This document shows positions 52,858-61,771 of a stretch of DNA of 64,000 bases, in pieces. The notes under the pieces are model-generated. The model saw only the letters and a program-made list of their open reading frames with translations, did not search any database and had not been told where the DNA came from. Source of the DNA: Spirochaetales bacterium (GTDB lineage Bacteria; Spirochaetota; Spirochaetia; SZUA-6; RPPD01); NCBI GenBank assembly GCA_016930675.1, contig JAFGGG010000010.1, positions 38,954 to 102,953 of the forward strand, written 5' to 3'. Position numbers and translations under genes: made by a program. Every line of letters begins with the position of its first letter. Position 1 is the stretch's first letter.

Positions 52858-55197
52858 TTAAAACAATAACTCCACCACCTGATCCATGGTGTCTACCGGA
52901 TGAAAGCTGATGCCCTTTTTTATATTATCCGGTATCTCTTCCAGATCCTTCTTGTTCTGGGCGGGGATAATGATGTGTTTGATCTTATGCCGCCGGGCCA
53001 CGATCACCTTTTCCTTAAGCCCTCCGATGGGAAGCACCGTGCCCACCAGTGACAGCTCTCCGGTCATTGCCAGTGACGCGCGGACTTTTTTACCTGTGAC
53101 CAGTGAAAGCAGGGCCGAGGCCATGGTGATACCGGCTGAAGGGCCGTCTTTGGGGGTGGCTCCAGCCGGAATATGCAGGTGAATGAGGTTTTTCTTAAAA
53201 TAATCCGCGGGAACATTAAAGCGCCCGGCGATATGCCTCACATATGAATAGGCTATGTTGGCGGACTCCTGCATTACCTCACCCATCTGCCCGGTAAGCC
53301 TGAAATCCTCTTTACCGGGATTGGCGATCGCTTCGATGGTGAGAGTAGCGCCGCCCATCTGTGTCCATGCCAGACCGGTTACCATGCCGGGAATCAGATT
53401 TTTCTGCAGCTCTTCTTCCTTAAAAATAGGCTGACCCAGATATTCGTATAGGCTCTCTTCGTTGATTGTTACGGGGAATTCAATTGCCGCTAATATACTT
53501 TTTCTGGCGATTTTTCTGTGGATTTTATCAAGCGCCTTTTCAAAGTTGCGCATACCCGCTTCGCGGGCATAGTCTTCCGCTATCTTAAAAAGTATGGCTT
53601 TGTTGTAGATTACCTGATCTTTTTTCAGGCCGTGTTTTTCAAGTGATTTGGGGATCAGATATTTTTTGGCAATAATTACCTTTTCCTGATCGATATAGCC
53701 TGAAAGACGGATGACTTCCATGCGGTCCAGAAGAGGCCTGGGAATGGTATCGGTCGTGTTGGCTGTGGTAATAAAAAGTATGGTCGATATATCAAAGGGA
53801 AGATCCAGATAATGATCCCGGAAGGCCACGTTCTGTTCCGGGTCCAAAACCTCCAAGAGGGCCGAAGAGGGATCGCCCTGATAGGACGCGCCCAGTTTAT
53901 CGATTTCGTCGATCATGAAAACCGGGGCTTTTGACTTGACATATTTCAGGCCCTGAATTATTTTACCGGGCATTGCTCCTACATATGTGCGCCGATGGCC
54001 TTTTATTTCAGCTTCATCCCGCATGCCTCCCACCGAAAAACGGAAGAATTTTTTATTGAGCGCCGAGGCAATCGACTTGCCGACCGAAGTTTTGCCCACA
54101 CCGGGCGGACCCACCAGACAGATAATTGATCCTTTGCTGTCCCGCTTGATTTTTCTGACCGCAAGATATTCCAGAATCCGTTCTTTGACGTCTTCCAGTC
54201 CGTAGTGGTCGGCTTCCAAAATACGCTGCGCCTTTTTGAAGTCAAAATCGCCGGCAGGCGGATCGTTCCAGGGCAGAGAGGTTATGGTATCCAGATAATT
54301 ACGGGTGACTATAAATTCCGATGAGTTGGGATCCATGAGGGAAAACTTTTGCAGTTCATTCTCGATCTGTTCTTTGATATCGCCTTCAAAATTTAGCTTT
54401 TCTATTATTTCCTTGAACCTGCGGTACTCCGTTGATTTGGCATCCACATCCATGCCCAGCTCTTTTTTTATGGCTTTAAGCTGTTCTTTTAAGAAATACT
54501 CGCGCTGGCTCGTGGTTATTTTTTCATTGATCTGTTTCTGGATTTTTTTCTGAATTCTTAACAGTTCCTGTTCCTTTTTTATGAAAAGCAGCACGTGTTC
54601 CATGCGTTTTTTAACGTCGGTCATTTCCAGTACCTTTTGCTGCTCTTCACGGTCTATATTGAGAATCGAAGTGATAAAGTCGGCGATCTTGCCCGGATGA
54701 TCAATATTAACCATGTTAAGACGCATCTCTTCGGAAAACAGGGGATTGTTCTCGGAGATCAGTTTCATCTCGCTTAGAAGCGAGCGGGTGAGGGCTTTTA
54801 CTTCGTTTGATTCATAATTGATATCATCCAAATAATCAACAGCCGCTGAAATGGGATACTGTTTGCTAAGCACCTTTTTTATCTTAAAACGTTTGAGTGT
54901 TGAGATAAAAATGTTTATACCGCCGTCGGGCAGGTTTATCTTTTTTACAACTTTTACAACCGTACCTATCCTGTAAAGATCATCCGCGCTTTGAGTTTCG
55001 TTGTCTTCATCTTTGGTAAGCAGAAGCCCTAAAAAACTGTCGCCTTTTAAAGAACGTTCTACCAGATTAACGTCTTCCTGAGACCCCAGCATGACGGGCG
55101 TAAAAATACCCGGAAAAATCGGTTTTCCGTAAAGCGGGATGATATAGAGTTTATTGGGCAGTACTTGATCTGCCGGCAGTATGTCTTTATGATTCAT
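52858..55197 (-). CDS. lon: ATP-dependent Lon protease
   Basis: A 779-residue LonA protease that degrades misfolded and regulatory proteins. The N-terminal substrate domain (1-200) and coiled linker lead to the AAA+ module: Walker A GPPGVGKTSVGKS, Walker B VFMIDEIDK and the sensor region TANTTDTIPRPLLDRMEVI. The C-terminal protease domain has the Ser-Lys dyad: Ser in PKDGPSAGITMA and Lys in GGLKEKVIVARRH. Full length. A typical CIRCE or sigma32 site was not found in the 200-bp gap upstream (55198-55395). Confidence 0.97.
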   Translation of the reverse strand: MNHKDILPADQVLPNKLYIIPLYGKPIFPGIFTPVMLGSQEDVNLVERSLKGDSFLGLLLTKDEDNETQSADDLYRIGTVVKVVKKINLPDGGINIFISTLKRFKIKKVLSKQYPISAAVDYLDDINYESNEVKALTRSLLSEMKLISENNPLFSEEMRLNMVNIDHPGKIADFITSILNIDREEQQKVLEMTDVKKRMEHVLLFIKKEQELLRIQKKIQKQINEKITTSQREYFLKEQLKAIKKELGMDVDAKSTEYRRFKEIIEKLNFEGDIKEQIENELQKFSLMDPNSSEFIVTRNYLDTITSLPWNDPPAGDFDFKKAQRILEADHYGLEDVKERILEYLAVRKIKRDSKGSIICLVGPPGVGKTSVGKSIASALNKKFFRFSVGGMRDEAEIKGHRRTYVGAMPGKIIQGLKYVKSKAPVFMIDEIDKLGASYQGDPSSALLEVLDPEQNVAFRDHYLDLPFDISTILFITTANTTDTIPRPLLDRMEVIRLSGYIDQEKVIIAKKYLIPKSLEKHGLKKDQVIYNKAILFKIAEDYAREAGMRNFEKALDKIHRKIARKSILAAIEFPVTINEESLYEYLGQPIFKEEELQKNLIPGMVTGLAWTQMGGATLTIEAIANPGKEDFRLTGQMGEVMQESANIAYSYVRHIAGRFNVPADYFKKNLIHLHIPAGATPKDGPSAGITMASALLSLVTGKKVRASLAMTGELSLVGTVLPIGGLKEKVIVARRHKIKHIIIPAQNKKDLEEIPDNIKKGISFHPVDTMDQVVELLF

Positions 55198-55360
55198 AAC
55201 TCTCCTAAACTATCATTGGCGTAATTTTTATTTTTTACAAAAATTATGTCAATGATACATTGCGGCCTGCCGCAATATTACATTTATTTTATAGAAACAA
55301 ATTAGTATGTGATACTTCATAAGTCAAGGGGTTTTTAAGTATGAAAGCAGGAAAACAATA

Positions 55361-55388
55361 TTGATTATGGTAATCAATGAATTATAAT
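55361..55388 (+). promoter_or_regulatory. promoter upstream of plsC
   Basis: TTGATT (55361-55366), a 16-bp spacer and TATAAT (55383-55388). Predicted start near 55395 coincides with a TTG codon and lies 10 bp before the first in-frame ATG (55405). Confidence 0.6.
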
Positions 55389-55395
55389 TGTACTA

Positions 55396-56241
55396 TTGAA
55401 GTATATGTGGCTTGGTTCGTTTAAAGCAAAACGTGATATTCTTTCGGCACCCCTGCGAAAGATTAACTTCATAGCACGCTGGACTCTCAAGTTTGTTCTT
55501 TTCATGTTCGGGCGGTTGATTTATATTGATAATCCTCAACGGTTAAAAAACTGTCCCTGGCCCGCGATCTTTGCTTTGAATCACAATAATTATTCCGAGA
55601 GCATTCTTGTGCCCTGCACTTTGATATTATTCTATGGAGGTAAACTAATCAGCTTTCTGGTACACTGGGTGTTCAAGCTTTTTCCCTTTATAGGCTGGAT
55701 GTTAAAACAGATTAATCCAATCTGGATTTACAACAGACGCGCACGGGTAGGCTGGATAAATAAATTCAAACCCTTTAGGAGGCCTGATATTTTTGAACAG
55801 GCCAGGTTGAGATTAAGGCAGGGACAGAGTATTGGGATATTCCCTGAGGGCACAAGAAATAATAATCCATATAAGCTTATGCGTGGAAGGATGGGTCTGG
55901 GACGTATGGTCCTGGAGTCTCATGTTCCGGTGCTGCCAATAGGTATTGATTTTCCCGGAAAAGACCGACGCCGTAAAATACCTGTTTTAGGTAAGATGAT
56001 TTTAAAGATCGGCAAGCCGCTGTATTTTACAGATGAGCGAAAAAAGTTTGGCCGGATGCACGGCAGTGAAGATGAAAATGAGACGGAAAATCCCAGGTTG
56101 CAGCGGGTTCGAACCGGGGGAAATTTCCCGCGACCGGTCGGTTCCCATGACCGGAAACAACTGCTTGTTTTATATGCCGAAGTCTCACATCGGATTATGA
56201 AAGAGATTTCTGGGTTGTGCGGGAAGAAGTATCCGTACTAA
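55396..56241 (+). CDS. 1-acyl-glycerol-3-phosphate acyltransferase-like protein (PlsC family)
   Basis: A 281-residue (or 278, if from the ATG at 55405) acyltransferase of the PlsC family, which adds an acyl chain in phospholipid synthesis. The acyl-acceptor motif reads ALNHNNYSES: in the usual NHxxxxD pattern the aspartate is replaced by Glu. The FPEGTR motif is intact and VPVLPIGID follows. The C-terminal 50 residues are basic and not conserved. The start is uncertain because the transcript seems leaderless or nearly so. Confidence 0.85.
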   Translation: MKYMWLGSFKAKRDILSAPLRKINFIARWTLKFVLFMFGRLIYIDNPQRLKNCPWPAIFALNHNNYSESILVPCTLILFYGGKLISFLVHWVFKLFPFIGWMLKQINPIWIYNRRARVGWINKFKPFRRPDIFEQARLRLRQGQSIGIFPEGTRNNNPYKLMRGRMGLGRMVLESHVPVLPIGIDFPGKDRRRKIPVLGKMILKIGKPLYFTDERKKFGRMHGSEDENETENPRLQRVRTGGNFPRPVGSHDRKQLLVLYAEVSHRIMKEISGLCGKKYPY

Positions 56242-56280
56242 GATAAAGAACATAGAATAAAATGTTAAAGGAAAAGCATT

Positions 56281-56484
56281 ATGAATAAAAAATTAAATCT
56301 TGGTTTTTTAATTATGTTTTTTATTACTTTATTATTTGCCTGTTCCGATGATTCCGCGACAAAAAAGGACAGAAACCAAATACAACCAATTACATATCGT
56401 TATGTGTGTGCAGAGTTGGGATTGCGCATGAGGGATGCACCGAACCTTGGCGGTAATAAAATCAGAAATCAACGGAATGACTGA
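56281..56484 (+). pseudogene. truncated SH3-domain lipoprotein
   Basis: Sixty-seven codons encode a lipoprotein signal (FACS, Cys21) and the start of a bacterial SH3 domain (YVCAELGLRMRDAPNL). The frame ends where a full SH3b domain would need some 40 more residues, and the downstream DNA is occupied by the convergent gene, ending at 56495. I read it as a truncated remnant, though a short secreted peptide is possible. AAAGGA precedes the ATG. Confidence 0.55.
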
Positions 56485-56494
56485 ACCACTTTAT

Positions 56495-57430
56495 CTACGG
56501 CATATGATATAAACGAATCTCATCTTTCAGCGAAAGGCCATCGTCTTTAGAACGGAAAGCATGGGCATCCACTTTGCCGTATACTGCTAATTTACCGTCG
56601 TTGTTGACCACACTCATCTCAAGTCTGGTAATGGCTAATGAGATGGTAGCGAAGCTCTGTGCTATCTGCGTCATACATTCAAGTGCATATGTGTCCGTCA
56701 GATCTTTCTCGGTCAATGCCTGCCAATACACCTGCACGATGCAGTAATCATTCAGGTACATCGGGTAGGCGGCGCAATTGCAGCGCCCGGGCTTCTTGCA
56801 GAGGATTCGCTGAATCGACGCGCGGAACTCTTTCCATGCGGTTGTATCGAGGATGTCGGCATAGTCTTGCATCCGTGGTGGAATGGTACGACTATAACTG
56901 TATTTCATGTCTCTTCTTGTGACGGCCTGTATAAGCTCTTCATCCGAGGGGCTTTGGTCTGCAGGCAGATTCTGCAGGGGAATGATATCACGGTACCAGC
57001 AGTTGTATCTTTTATCCACGATCATGGGATTAATGGCATTAAATACTTCTCGTACGCATGGAATCTGTGAGGCCACAATGTGGCAGATCCTGATTCCCTT
57101 TACAAAGGCCAAACGGCTGTTGGCTGCAACCTCATTTTTAGTGGCGCAGGGATCAAGCTCCGGTATGACCAGCCAGATGGAGAGTACAAATTGATTGCGG
57201 ATAATAAGATAGTGTGATTCAAAGGTATGGCCCGCCAGCAGAGCATCTACCTGGGGAAGAATGTCGGCGGCTTTGCACTCGTTCGCCGAAACTGTGTCTG
57301 CGGATTGTTCTGTGGCAGGAAGACCGCTTTGCGACCGGTTATTTTCAGCCGGACAGTTTGAAAAAATGAATAAGCAAATTGTAATTATAATCAAAATTAA
57401 TTGACTTTTCACTTGCCATCTGCTTTTCAT
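56495..57430 (-). CDS. Cys-rich exported lipoprotein of unknown function
   Basis: A 311-residue lipoprotein (lipobox FSNC, Cys26). The mature part has about ten cysteines (for example NECKAADIL, PCATKNE, RCNCAAYPMYLNDYC), so disulfides are likely. No family recognised. A promoter with 17-bp spacing lies so close that the predicted leader is only 4-5 bases, with no ribosome site. Convergent with the SH3 remnant, separated by 10 bp. Confidence 0.75.
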   Translation of the reverse strand: MKSRWQVKSQLILIIITICLFIFSNCPAENNRSQSGLPATEQSADTVSANECKAADILPQVDALLAGHTFESHYLIIRNQFVLSIWLVIPELDPCATKNEVAANSRLAFVKGIRICHIVASQIPCVREVFNAINPMIVDKRYNCWYRDIIPLQNLPADQSPSDEELIQAVTRRDMKYSYSRTIPPRMQDYADILDTTAWKEFRASIQRILCKKPGRCNCAAYPMYLNDYCIVQVYWQALTEKDLTDTYALECMTQIAQSFATISLAITRLEMSVVNNDGKLAVYGKVDAHAFRSKDDGLSLKDEIRLYHMP

Positions 57431-57441
57431 AAAGTTCGGTT

Positions 57442-57470
57442 ATTTTAGATTATGCGGTAAAAACAATCAA
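57442..57470 (-). promoter_or_regulatory. promoter abutting the 311-residue lipoprotein gene
   Basis: TTGATT (57470-57465), a 17-bp spacer and TAAAAT (57447-57442). ATG at 57430; expected mRNA leader about 5 bases. Confidence 0.5.
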
Positions 57471-57535
57471 GCTCTTGATAAAACAGTTCGCGCGCTTTAT
57501 ACTATGCTATCAAAAATGTAAAGGAGGGAACCGCA

Positions 57536-58228
57536 ATTTTTCCCTTAATACCTTTTCACCTGCCGTGGCTTGAGCCGCTGCACAATTACGCCCCGCTTGT
57601 CTGGTTAAGCGGTATCCTTTTTTTGGGGATCACCCGCTTTACCCATCAACTGGCGGGACGATGGGGCAGGTTTTATTATGTTTTTTCTGCAATAGTACGA
57701 CCTCTTGGAATAATATTAATTGTAATTGGCTGGATGGCCGTGAATTCGATTAAGCCCGCTTTCAGCCTGACGGATATGAATTTTGAATACTGGCTCATGT
57801 ATTTGGGTTGGAATACGGCAAGCGGCCCGGAGATCATGTTCTGGATCAACATAATGAGTATCCTCGGCATGCTTCTGTCTTTGGCTTTCGGCGTCTGGGC
57901 CATATTCGTATTGGGTATGCGCAAATCCTGTATGTACCGCGATCTGAAGGACTCTCTCATTACCCGCGGCCCCTACGGTATCGTACGCCATCCCCAGTTT
58001 CTCTCGGCAATAGGGATCACATTCTTTTCGTCCGTATTGTTTCCGGCCGCGCAGTGGGGCACCGGTACTATCCAGACGTGGATACCGGCCGAGGCTTCTG
58101 CCAACTGGGTCATGTTTACTGTAGCCCTCTGGATACTGGCAATAATCGAGGACAGGGAGCTGGCGCTTCATTTTGGGGAAGAGTATCAGGCGTATGCAAG
58201 CCGGGTGCCCCGTATCTTCCCTAACTGA
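57536..58228 (+). CDS. isoprenylcysteine methyltransferase-like membrane protein, probable ATT start
   Basis: A 230-residue multi-pass membrane protein of the ICMT/PEMT-like methyltransferase family. The SAM-binding elements are in RGPYGIVRHPQFLS and in ALHFGEEYQAYASRVPRIFP. Coding sequence continues upstream of the first TTG (57623) to an ATT at 57536, which stands 8 bp after a perfect AAGGAGGG site (57521-57528). The only nearby ATG (57516) is followed at once by TAA. Starting at ATT adds a hydrophobic N-terminal stretch (PLVWLSGILFLG) and is the best reading. The substrate is unknown. Confidence 0.75.
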   Translation: MFPLIPFHLPWLEPLHNYAPLVWLSGILFLGITRFTHQLAGRWGRFYYVFSAIVRPLGIILIVIGWMAVNSIKPAFSLTDMNFEYWLMYLGWNTASGPEIMFWINIMSILGMLLSLAFGVWAIFVLGMRKSCMYRDLKDSLITRGPYGIVRHPQFLSAIGITFFSSVLFPAAQWGTGTIQTWIPAEASANWVMFTVALWILAIIEDRELALHFGEEYQAYASRVPRIFPN

Positions 58229-58252
58229 TGGTTGATGTAAATGAGGTCTAAA

Positions 58253-58966
58253 ATGAAAGGCGGAAGCACGGGCGACGGTATCGAATCAAAAAATGCGGAC
58301 TGGAATTTCGGAGGGTGCACGGTAAAGCACTTCCAGGAGCATATTGAAAAATCAATTCCCTTTTACAAAGAAGGACATAAACTGGTCGTGGCGCTCAGCG
58401 ATTTTTTTATTAAAGACGATTCCGTGTGTTACGATCTGGGATCATCTTTGGGAAGGTTAACCCACAGCCTGGCCGAGCATCATCAACGCCGGGGGGCCAG
58501 GTTAGTGGGTATTGAAATAGAGAATGAAATGGTGCGGGAAGCAAAGAAAAATTATAAGCTGCCAAATCTAGATTTTGTCTGCGATGACATCAACGTTTTT
58601 AAATTCGAAGAAACCGATCTTATAGTTGCGTACTATACGGTGCAGTTCATCAGGCCGAGTCAGCGACAGCAGCTGGTAAACAATATATTCAGCGCGCTAA
58701 AGTGGGGCGGCGCGTTCATCATGTTCGAAAAGGTGAGGGCCTGTGACGCCAGATTTCAGGATTACATGACTGCGCTGTATGAAGATTACAAACTGGAAAA
58801 AGGATACGCTGCCGCCGAAATTATCAATAAGAAAAGAAGTCTTAAAGGCGTGCTGGAGCCTTTTTCCGAGCAGGCAAACATCGATATGTTAAAGAGAGCC
58901 GGTTTTATTGATATCTTATCGATTATGAAATACATCTGTTTCGAGGGGTTTCTGGCAATTAAATGA
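58253..58966 (+). CDS. SAM-dependent methyltransferase, CmoA-like
   Basis: A 237-residue class I methyltransferase. The SAM-binding motif is VCYDLGSSLGRL, followed by GIEIENEMV and DFVCDDINVF. Features such as the HFQEHIEKSIPFYKEGH start and the MKYICFEGFLAIK end recall CmoA, which makes carboxy-SAM for wobble-uridine modification of tRNA; no cmoB is in the window, so I keep it as CmoA-like. ATGAGGT 6 bp upstream sets the start at 58253 rather than the in-frame ATG at 58241. It follows the ICMT-like gene by 24 bp. Confidence 0.78.
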   Translation: MKGGSTGDGIESKNADWNFGGCTVKHFQEHIEKSIPFYKEGHKLVVALSDFFIKDDSVCYDLGSSLGRLTHSLAEHHQRRGARLVGIEIENEMVREAKKNYKLPNLDFVCDDINVFKFEETDLIVAYYTVQFIRPSQRQQLVNNIFSALKWGGAFIMFEKVRACDARFQDYMTALYEDYKLEKGYAAAEIINKKRSLKGVLEPFSEQANIDMLKRAGFIDILSIMKYICFEGFLAIK

Positions 58967-59056
58967 TAAAACTAATTTTTGATATTTTATCAGTATACCT
59001 GGATTGATATTATATACCGCTTTATTCTTTTAAACTTACCTGCTATGCTTTAAAAC

Positions 59057-59812
59057 ATGTTCCGTACTTCGCGCCTGGACGCGCTTGTCTTGAAAACCCA
59101 GCGTGTGGGAGAAATGCACCGACAGGTTACTCTGTTTAATCCCGTGGAAGGTATCATCAGGGCTACCGCTTACGGGGCCTTTAAAACCAGGGGCAGGCTG
59201 CGCTCGGACACTGAAAGCTTTAATTTTATAAAGGCCTATCTTTACCTGGAGCCGGTAAAGAATAACTATAAGATTACCGATACCGAATGTCATCTGTCTT
59301 TTCCAGGAATAAGGAGAAGTGTAGGAAAGTTGTTTACGGCTTCTGTCTGCGCGGAGATCGTGCTTAAGTCCTTCGGAGGAGGTGAGAGCAGGGCGCGTGT
59401 TTTTACGCTGCTGCTGGATTCTTTGAAACAGATAGATCAGGGTGCGGAGGCTGCACTTTCATACATAACCATTCAGTTTATCTGGCGTTTTTTGGCTATA
59501 ACAGGTTTCGACCTGGATATCACAACCTGCGGACTTTGCCACAAAACCCTGGACAGCTCGCAGGCGTTTTATTTTCTTTTAAACAGTACTCTCTTTGTGT
59601 GCAAGAACTGTTGTAAAAGCAGCAGGCTTGAATTGATGCCGGGGGTGCGCAGCTATTTTAGTAAAACCGAAAAGTTGCCCTTGGCTAAAGCCGTAAAAAT
59701 AACCATGCAAACGGAGACTATGCTCTCGCTTAAAATTGTGCTATATACATGTGTGCAGGCTCTGCTTAACGCGGAGCTCGTGAGTTTGAAAACCGGAGAA
59801 GACATATTATGA
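59057..59812 (+). CDS. recO: DNA repair protein RecO
   Basis: A 251-residue recombination mediator that helps load RecA at gaps with RecR. The N-terminal OB fold includes DALVLKTQRVGEMHRQVTLF and the ATAYGAFKTRGRL turn. The C-terminal zinc finger is CGLC...CKNC (about 160-190). A -10-like TATGCT (59044-59049) ends 7 bp before the ATG and there is no ribosome site, so the message may be leaderless. It overlaps thpR by 4 bp (ATGA). Confidence 0.92.
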   Translation: MFRTSRLDALVLKTQRVGEMHRQVTLFNPVEGIIRATAYGAFKTRGRLRSDTESFNFIKAYLYLEPVKNNYKITDTECHLSFPGIRRSVGKLFTASVCAEIVLKSFGGGESRARVFTLLLDSLKQIDQGAEAALSYITIQFIWRFLAITGFDLDITTCGLCHKTLDSSQAFYFLLNSTLFVCKNCCKSSRLELMPGVRSYFSKTEKLPLAKAVKITMQTETMLSLKIVLYTCVQALLNAELVSLKTGEDIL

Positions 59813-60363
59813 GAGTGTTCGCGGCCTTGCCTTTACCCCCAGCTTTATGTGATTTTGTGCATGAGAGTGGCGTATTAATTAAAAAGCAATACCATGGAAT
59901 CCGTTTGGTGGGGAGCACTGCCATGCATATAACGCTTTATTTTTTTGGTGAGACTGCGCAGGAACAGGTTGACGTATTATTGAACCTTATGGAGAGTCCG
60001 GGGTTAAAGCGGCCGCAGTTTACTGTTTCGCTTGGAGCACTGGCTCAGTTTCCTGCCCGCGGCAGACCCCGTGTGCTTTTTTATGATCTTACTGAGGGTA
60101 AGCAAGAGGTGCGTACTGTTTTTTCGCTGTTCCGCGAGCTTATCGCGGAGAACGGCTGGCCGGTTGAATCCGGTGAAAGACCTTTTACGCCTCATATTAC
60201 AATTGCCAGAAATAAATTTGAACACATAGATTTGAATTCGCTTAAAAGTATTCCCGGCGCAGAGAGCAGTTTTAAAATCGACAGGCTTGTACTTTTTCAG
60301 TCGATCTTAAAACCGGGCGGCGCCGAGTATATTGAATTAAAGACGGTTATGTTCAATGCTTAG
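59809..60363 (+). CDS. thpR: RNA 2',3'-cyclic phosphodiesterase (2H family)
   Basis: A 184-residue 2H phosphoesterase (2'-5' RNA ligase family, ThpR). The two catalytic motifs are HITLYFFG (about 45) and HITIARNKF (about 126). The fold is otherwise complete. It opens 2',3'-cyclic phosphate RNA ends. Translationally coupled to recO. Confidence 0.93.
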   Translation: MRVFAALPLPPALCDFVHESGVLIKKQYHGIRLVGSTAMHITLYFFGETAQEQVDVLLNLMESPGLKRPQFTVSLGALAQFPARGRPRVLFYDLTEGKQEVRTVFSLFRELIAENGWPVESGERPFTPHITIARNKFEHIDLNSLKSIPGAESSFKIDRLVLFQSILKPGGAEYIELKTVMFNA

Positions 60364-60439
60364 GTATCTGCGGATTGCGGCAGGTAAAAAGCCATGTTAC
60401 AATAACAAAGCAAATTGCCTTGGAGTTGAGTTATAAAGA

Positions 60440-61771
60440 GTGGTGAAAAGGATACAACCAGTGCGTGCCGTAGACATTATCATAAAAAAAAGACAGGGCC
60501 AGGAGCTTACCCGGGAAGAGGTTGAGTTTCTGGTTGACGGGTATATAAAACAGGAGATTCCGGATTATCAGCTGGCTGCATTTTTAATGGCGGTTTTTTT
60601 TCAGGGTATGAGTTTTCAGGAAACCGGCCTATTAACCAGGGCCATGCTCAATTCGGGGAGCTTGCTCGATCTAACAGGGATTCAGGGGCCGTTTATCGAT
60701 AAACACTCCACAGGCGGGGTTGGCGATAAGATAACGCTTGTTCTTGCTCCGCTGGCAGCGGCCTGCGACCTTACGGTGCCCATGATGTGCGGCAGAGGTC
60801 TCGGCCATACCGGAGGTACCATTGATAAACTGGAATCGATTCCGGGCTACCGCACTCAGCTTAAAAACCTTGAGATAAAAAAGATATTGGCGGAGGCCGG
60901 ATATGTGATCATGAGTCAGACAGCTGAGCTTGTACCCGCAGATAGAAAAATGTACGCTCTGCGTGATGTAACGGGGACTGTGGAATCCATTCCCTTGATT
61001 ACAGCCAGTATTCTTTCAAAGAAATGCGCTACCGGCGCCGCGGGTTTTGTGTTCGATGTAAAGTGCGGCAGCGGCGCTTTTATGAAGGACAGCGCCCAGG
61101 CCGAGGAGTTGGCGTTGTCCTTGGTAAAAACAGCCGCAAGCCTTGAAAGAAAAGCATTGGCCGTCATCACCGATATGAACTGTCCGCTGGGTAATACAGT
61201 AGGAAATATGCTGGAAGTTTTGGAAGCCGCGGACTGTCTGCGGGGAAAAGGACCGGCGGATGTGATGGAAGTCACCCTGCGGCTTACAGCCCACATGCTG
61301 GTTTTGGGCGGGATCTGTTCCGATGTGGAACAGGCGGAAAAGCTGGCCGCCCGGCGCATCGCCGACGGTTCGGCCTTGGATAAATTTTTACTAAATATAC
61401 AAAGCCAGGGAGGGAATGCTGAAACTGTGATGAATAGTGCACAATATAAGTCTTTATGTACGGAAACAGCTTTACTTTCCCCGGACAAAGGTTATATTTC
61501 AAAATGCGATGCCTCTAAAATCGGTCTGGCAGCCGTTACTATCGGAGCGGGTAGAGCCAGGAAAGAAGATTCCGTACTTCCGCACGTGGGTATTGAACTT
61601 AAAAAGACTGTCGGTGATCCGGTTGAAAAGGGTGAGAAACTGCTTGTATTATATACGGACGGGGACCGGGGAAAGGAGCAGGCGCTTAAGCTGCTGTCAG
61701 GCGCATATACTTTTAGTATACAGCGGGTTGAAAGACGGTCGCGAATATTACGTGAGCTTGACCATATATGA
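60440..61771 (+). CDS. deoA: thymidine/pyrimidine-nucleoside phosphorylase
   Basis: A 443-residue phosphorylase that releases 2-deoxyribose-1-phosphate from thymidine or uridine. Motifs: AVDIIIKKRQGQELT, IDKHSTGGVGDK (phosphate), GRGLGHTGGTIDKLESIPG and DVKCGSGAFMKD. Full length, with the C-terminal domain ending in IQRVERRSRI. It begins at one of two tandem GTG codons (60440 or 60443). The stop overlaps recJ by 4 bp. Confidence 0.93.
   Translation: MVKRIQPVRAVDIIIKKRQGQELTREEVEFLVDGYIKQEIPDYQLAAFLMAVFFQGMSFQETGLLTRAMLNSGSLLDLTGIQGPFIDKHSTGGVGDKITLVLAPLAAACDLTVPMMCGRGLGHTGGTIDKLESIPGYRTQLKNLEIKKILAEAGYVIMSQTAELVPADRKMYALRDVTGTVESIPLITASILSKKCATGAAGFVFDVKCGSGAFMKDSAQAEELALSLVKTAASLERKALAVITDMNCPLGNTVGNMLEVLEAADCLRGKGPADVMEVTLRLTAHMLVLGGICSDVEQAEKLAARRIADGSALDKFLLNIQSQGGNAETVMNSAQYKSLCTETALLSPDKGYISKCDASKIGLAAVTIGAGRARKEDSVLPHVGIELKKTVGDPVEKGEKLLVLYTDGDRGKEQALKLLSGAYTFSIQRVERRSRILRELDHI

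Noticed and set aside
56100..56150. tRNA-like T-arm (GCGGGTTCGAACCGGGG)
   Set aside because: It lies inside plsC and no acceptor, D or anticodon arms can be formed around it.
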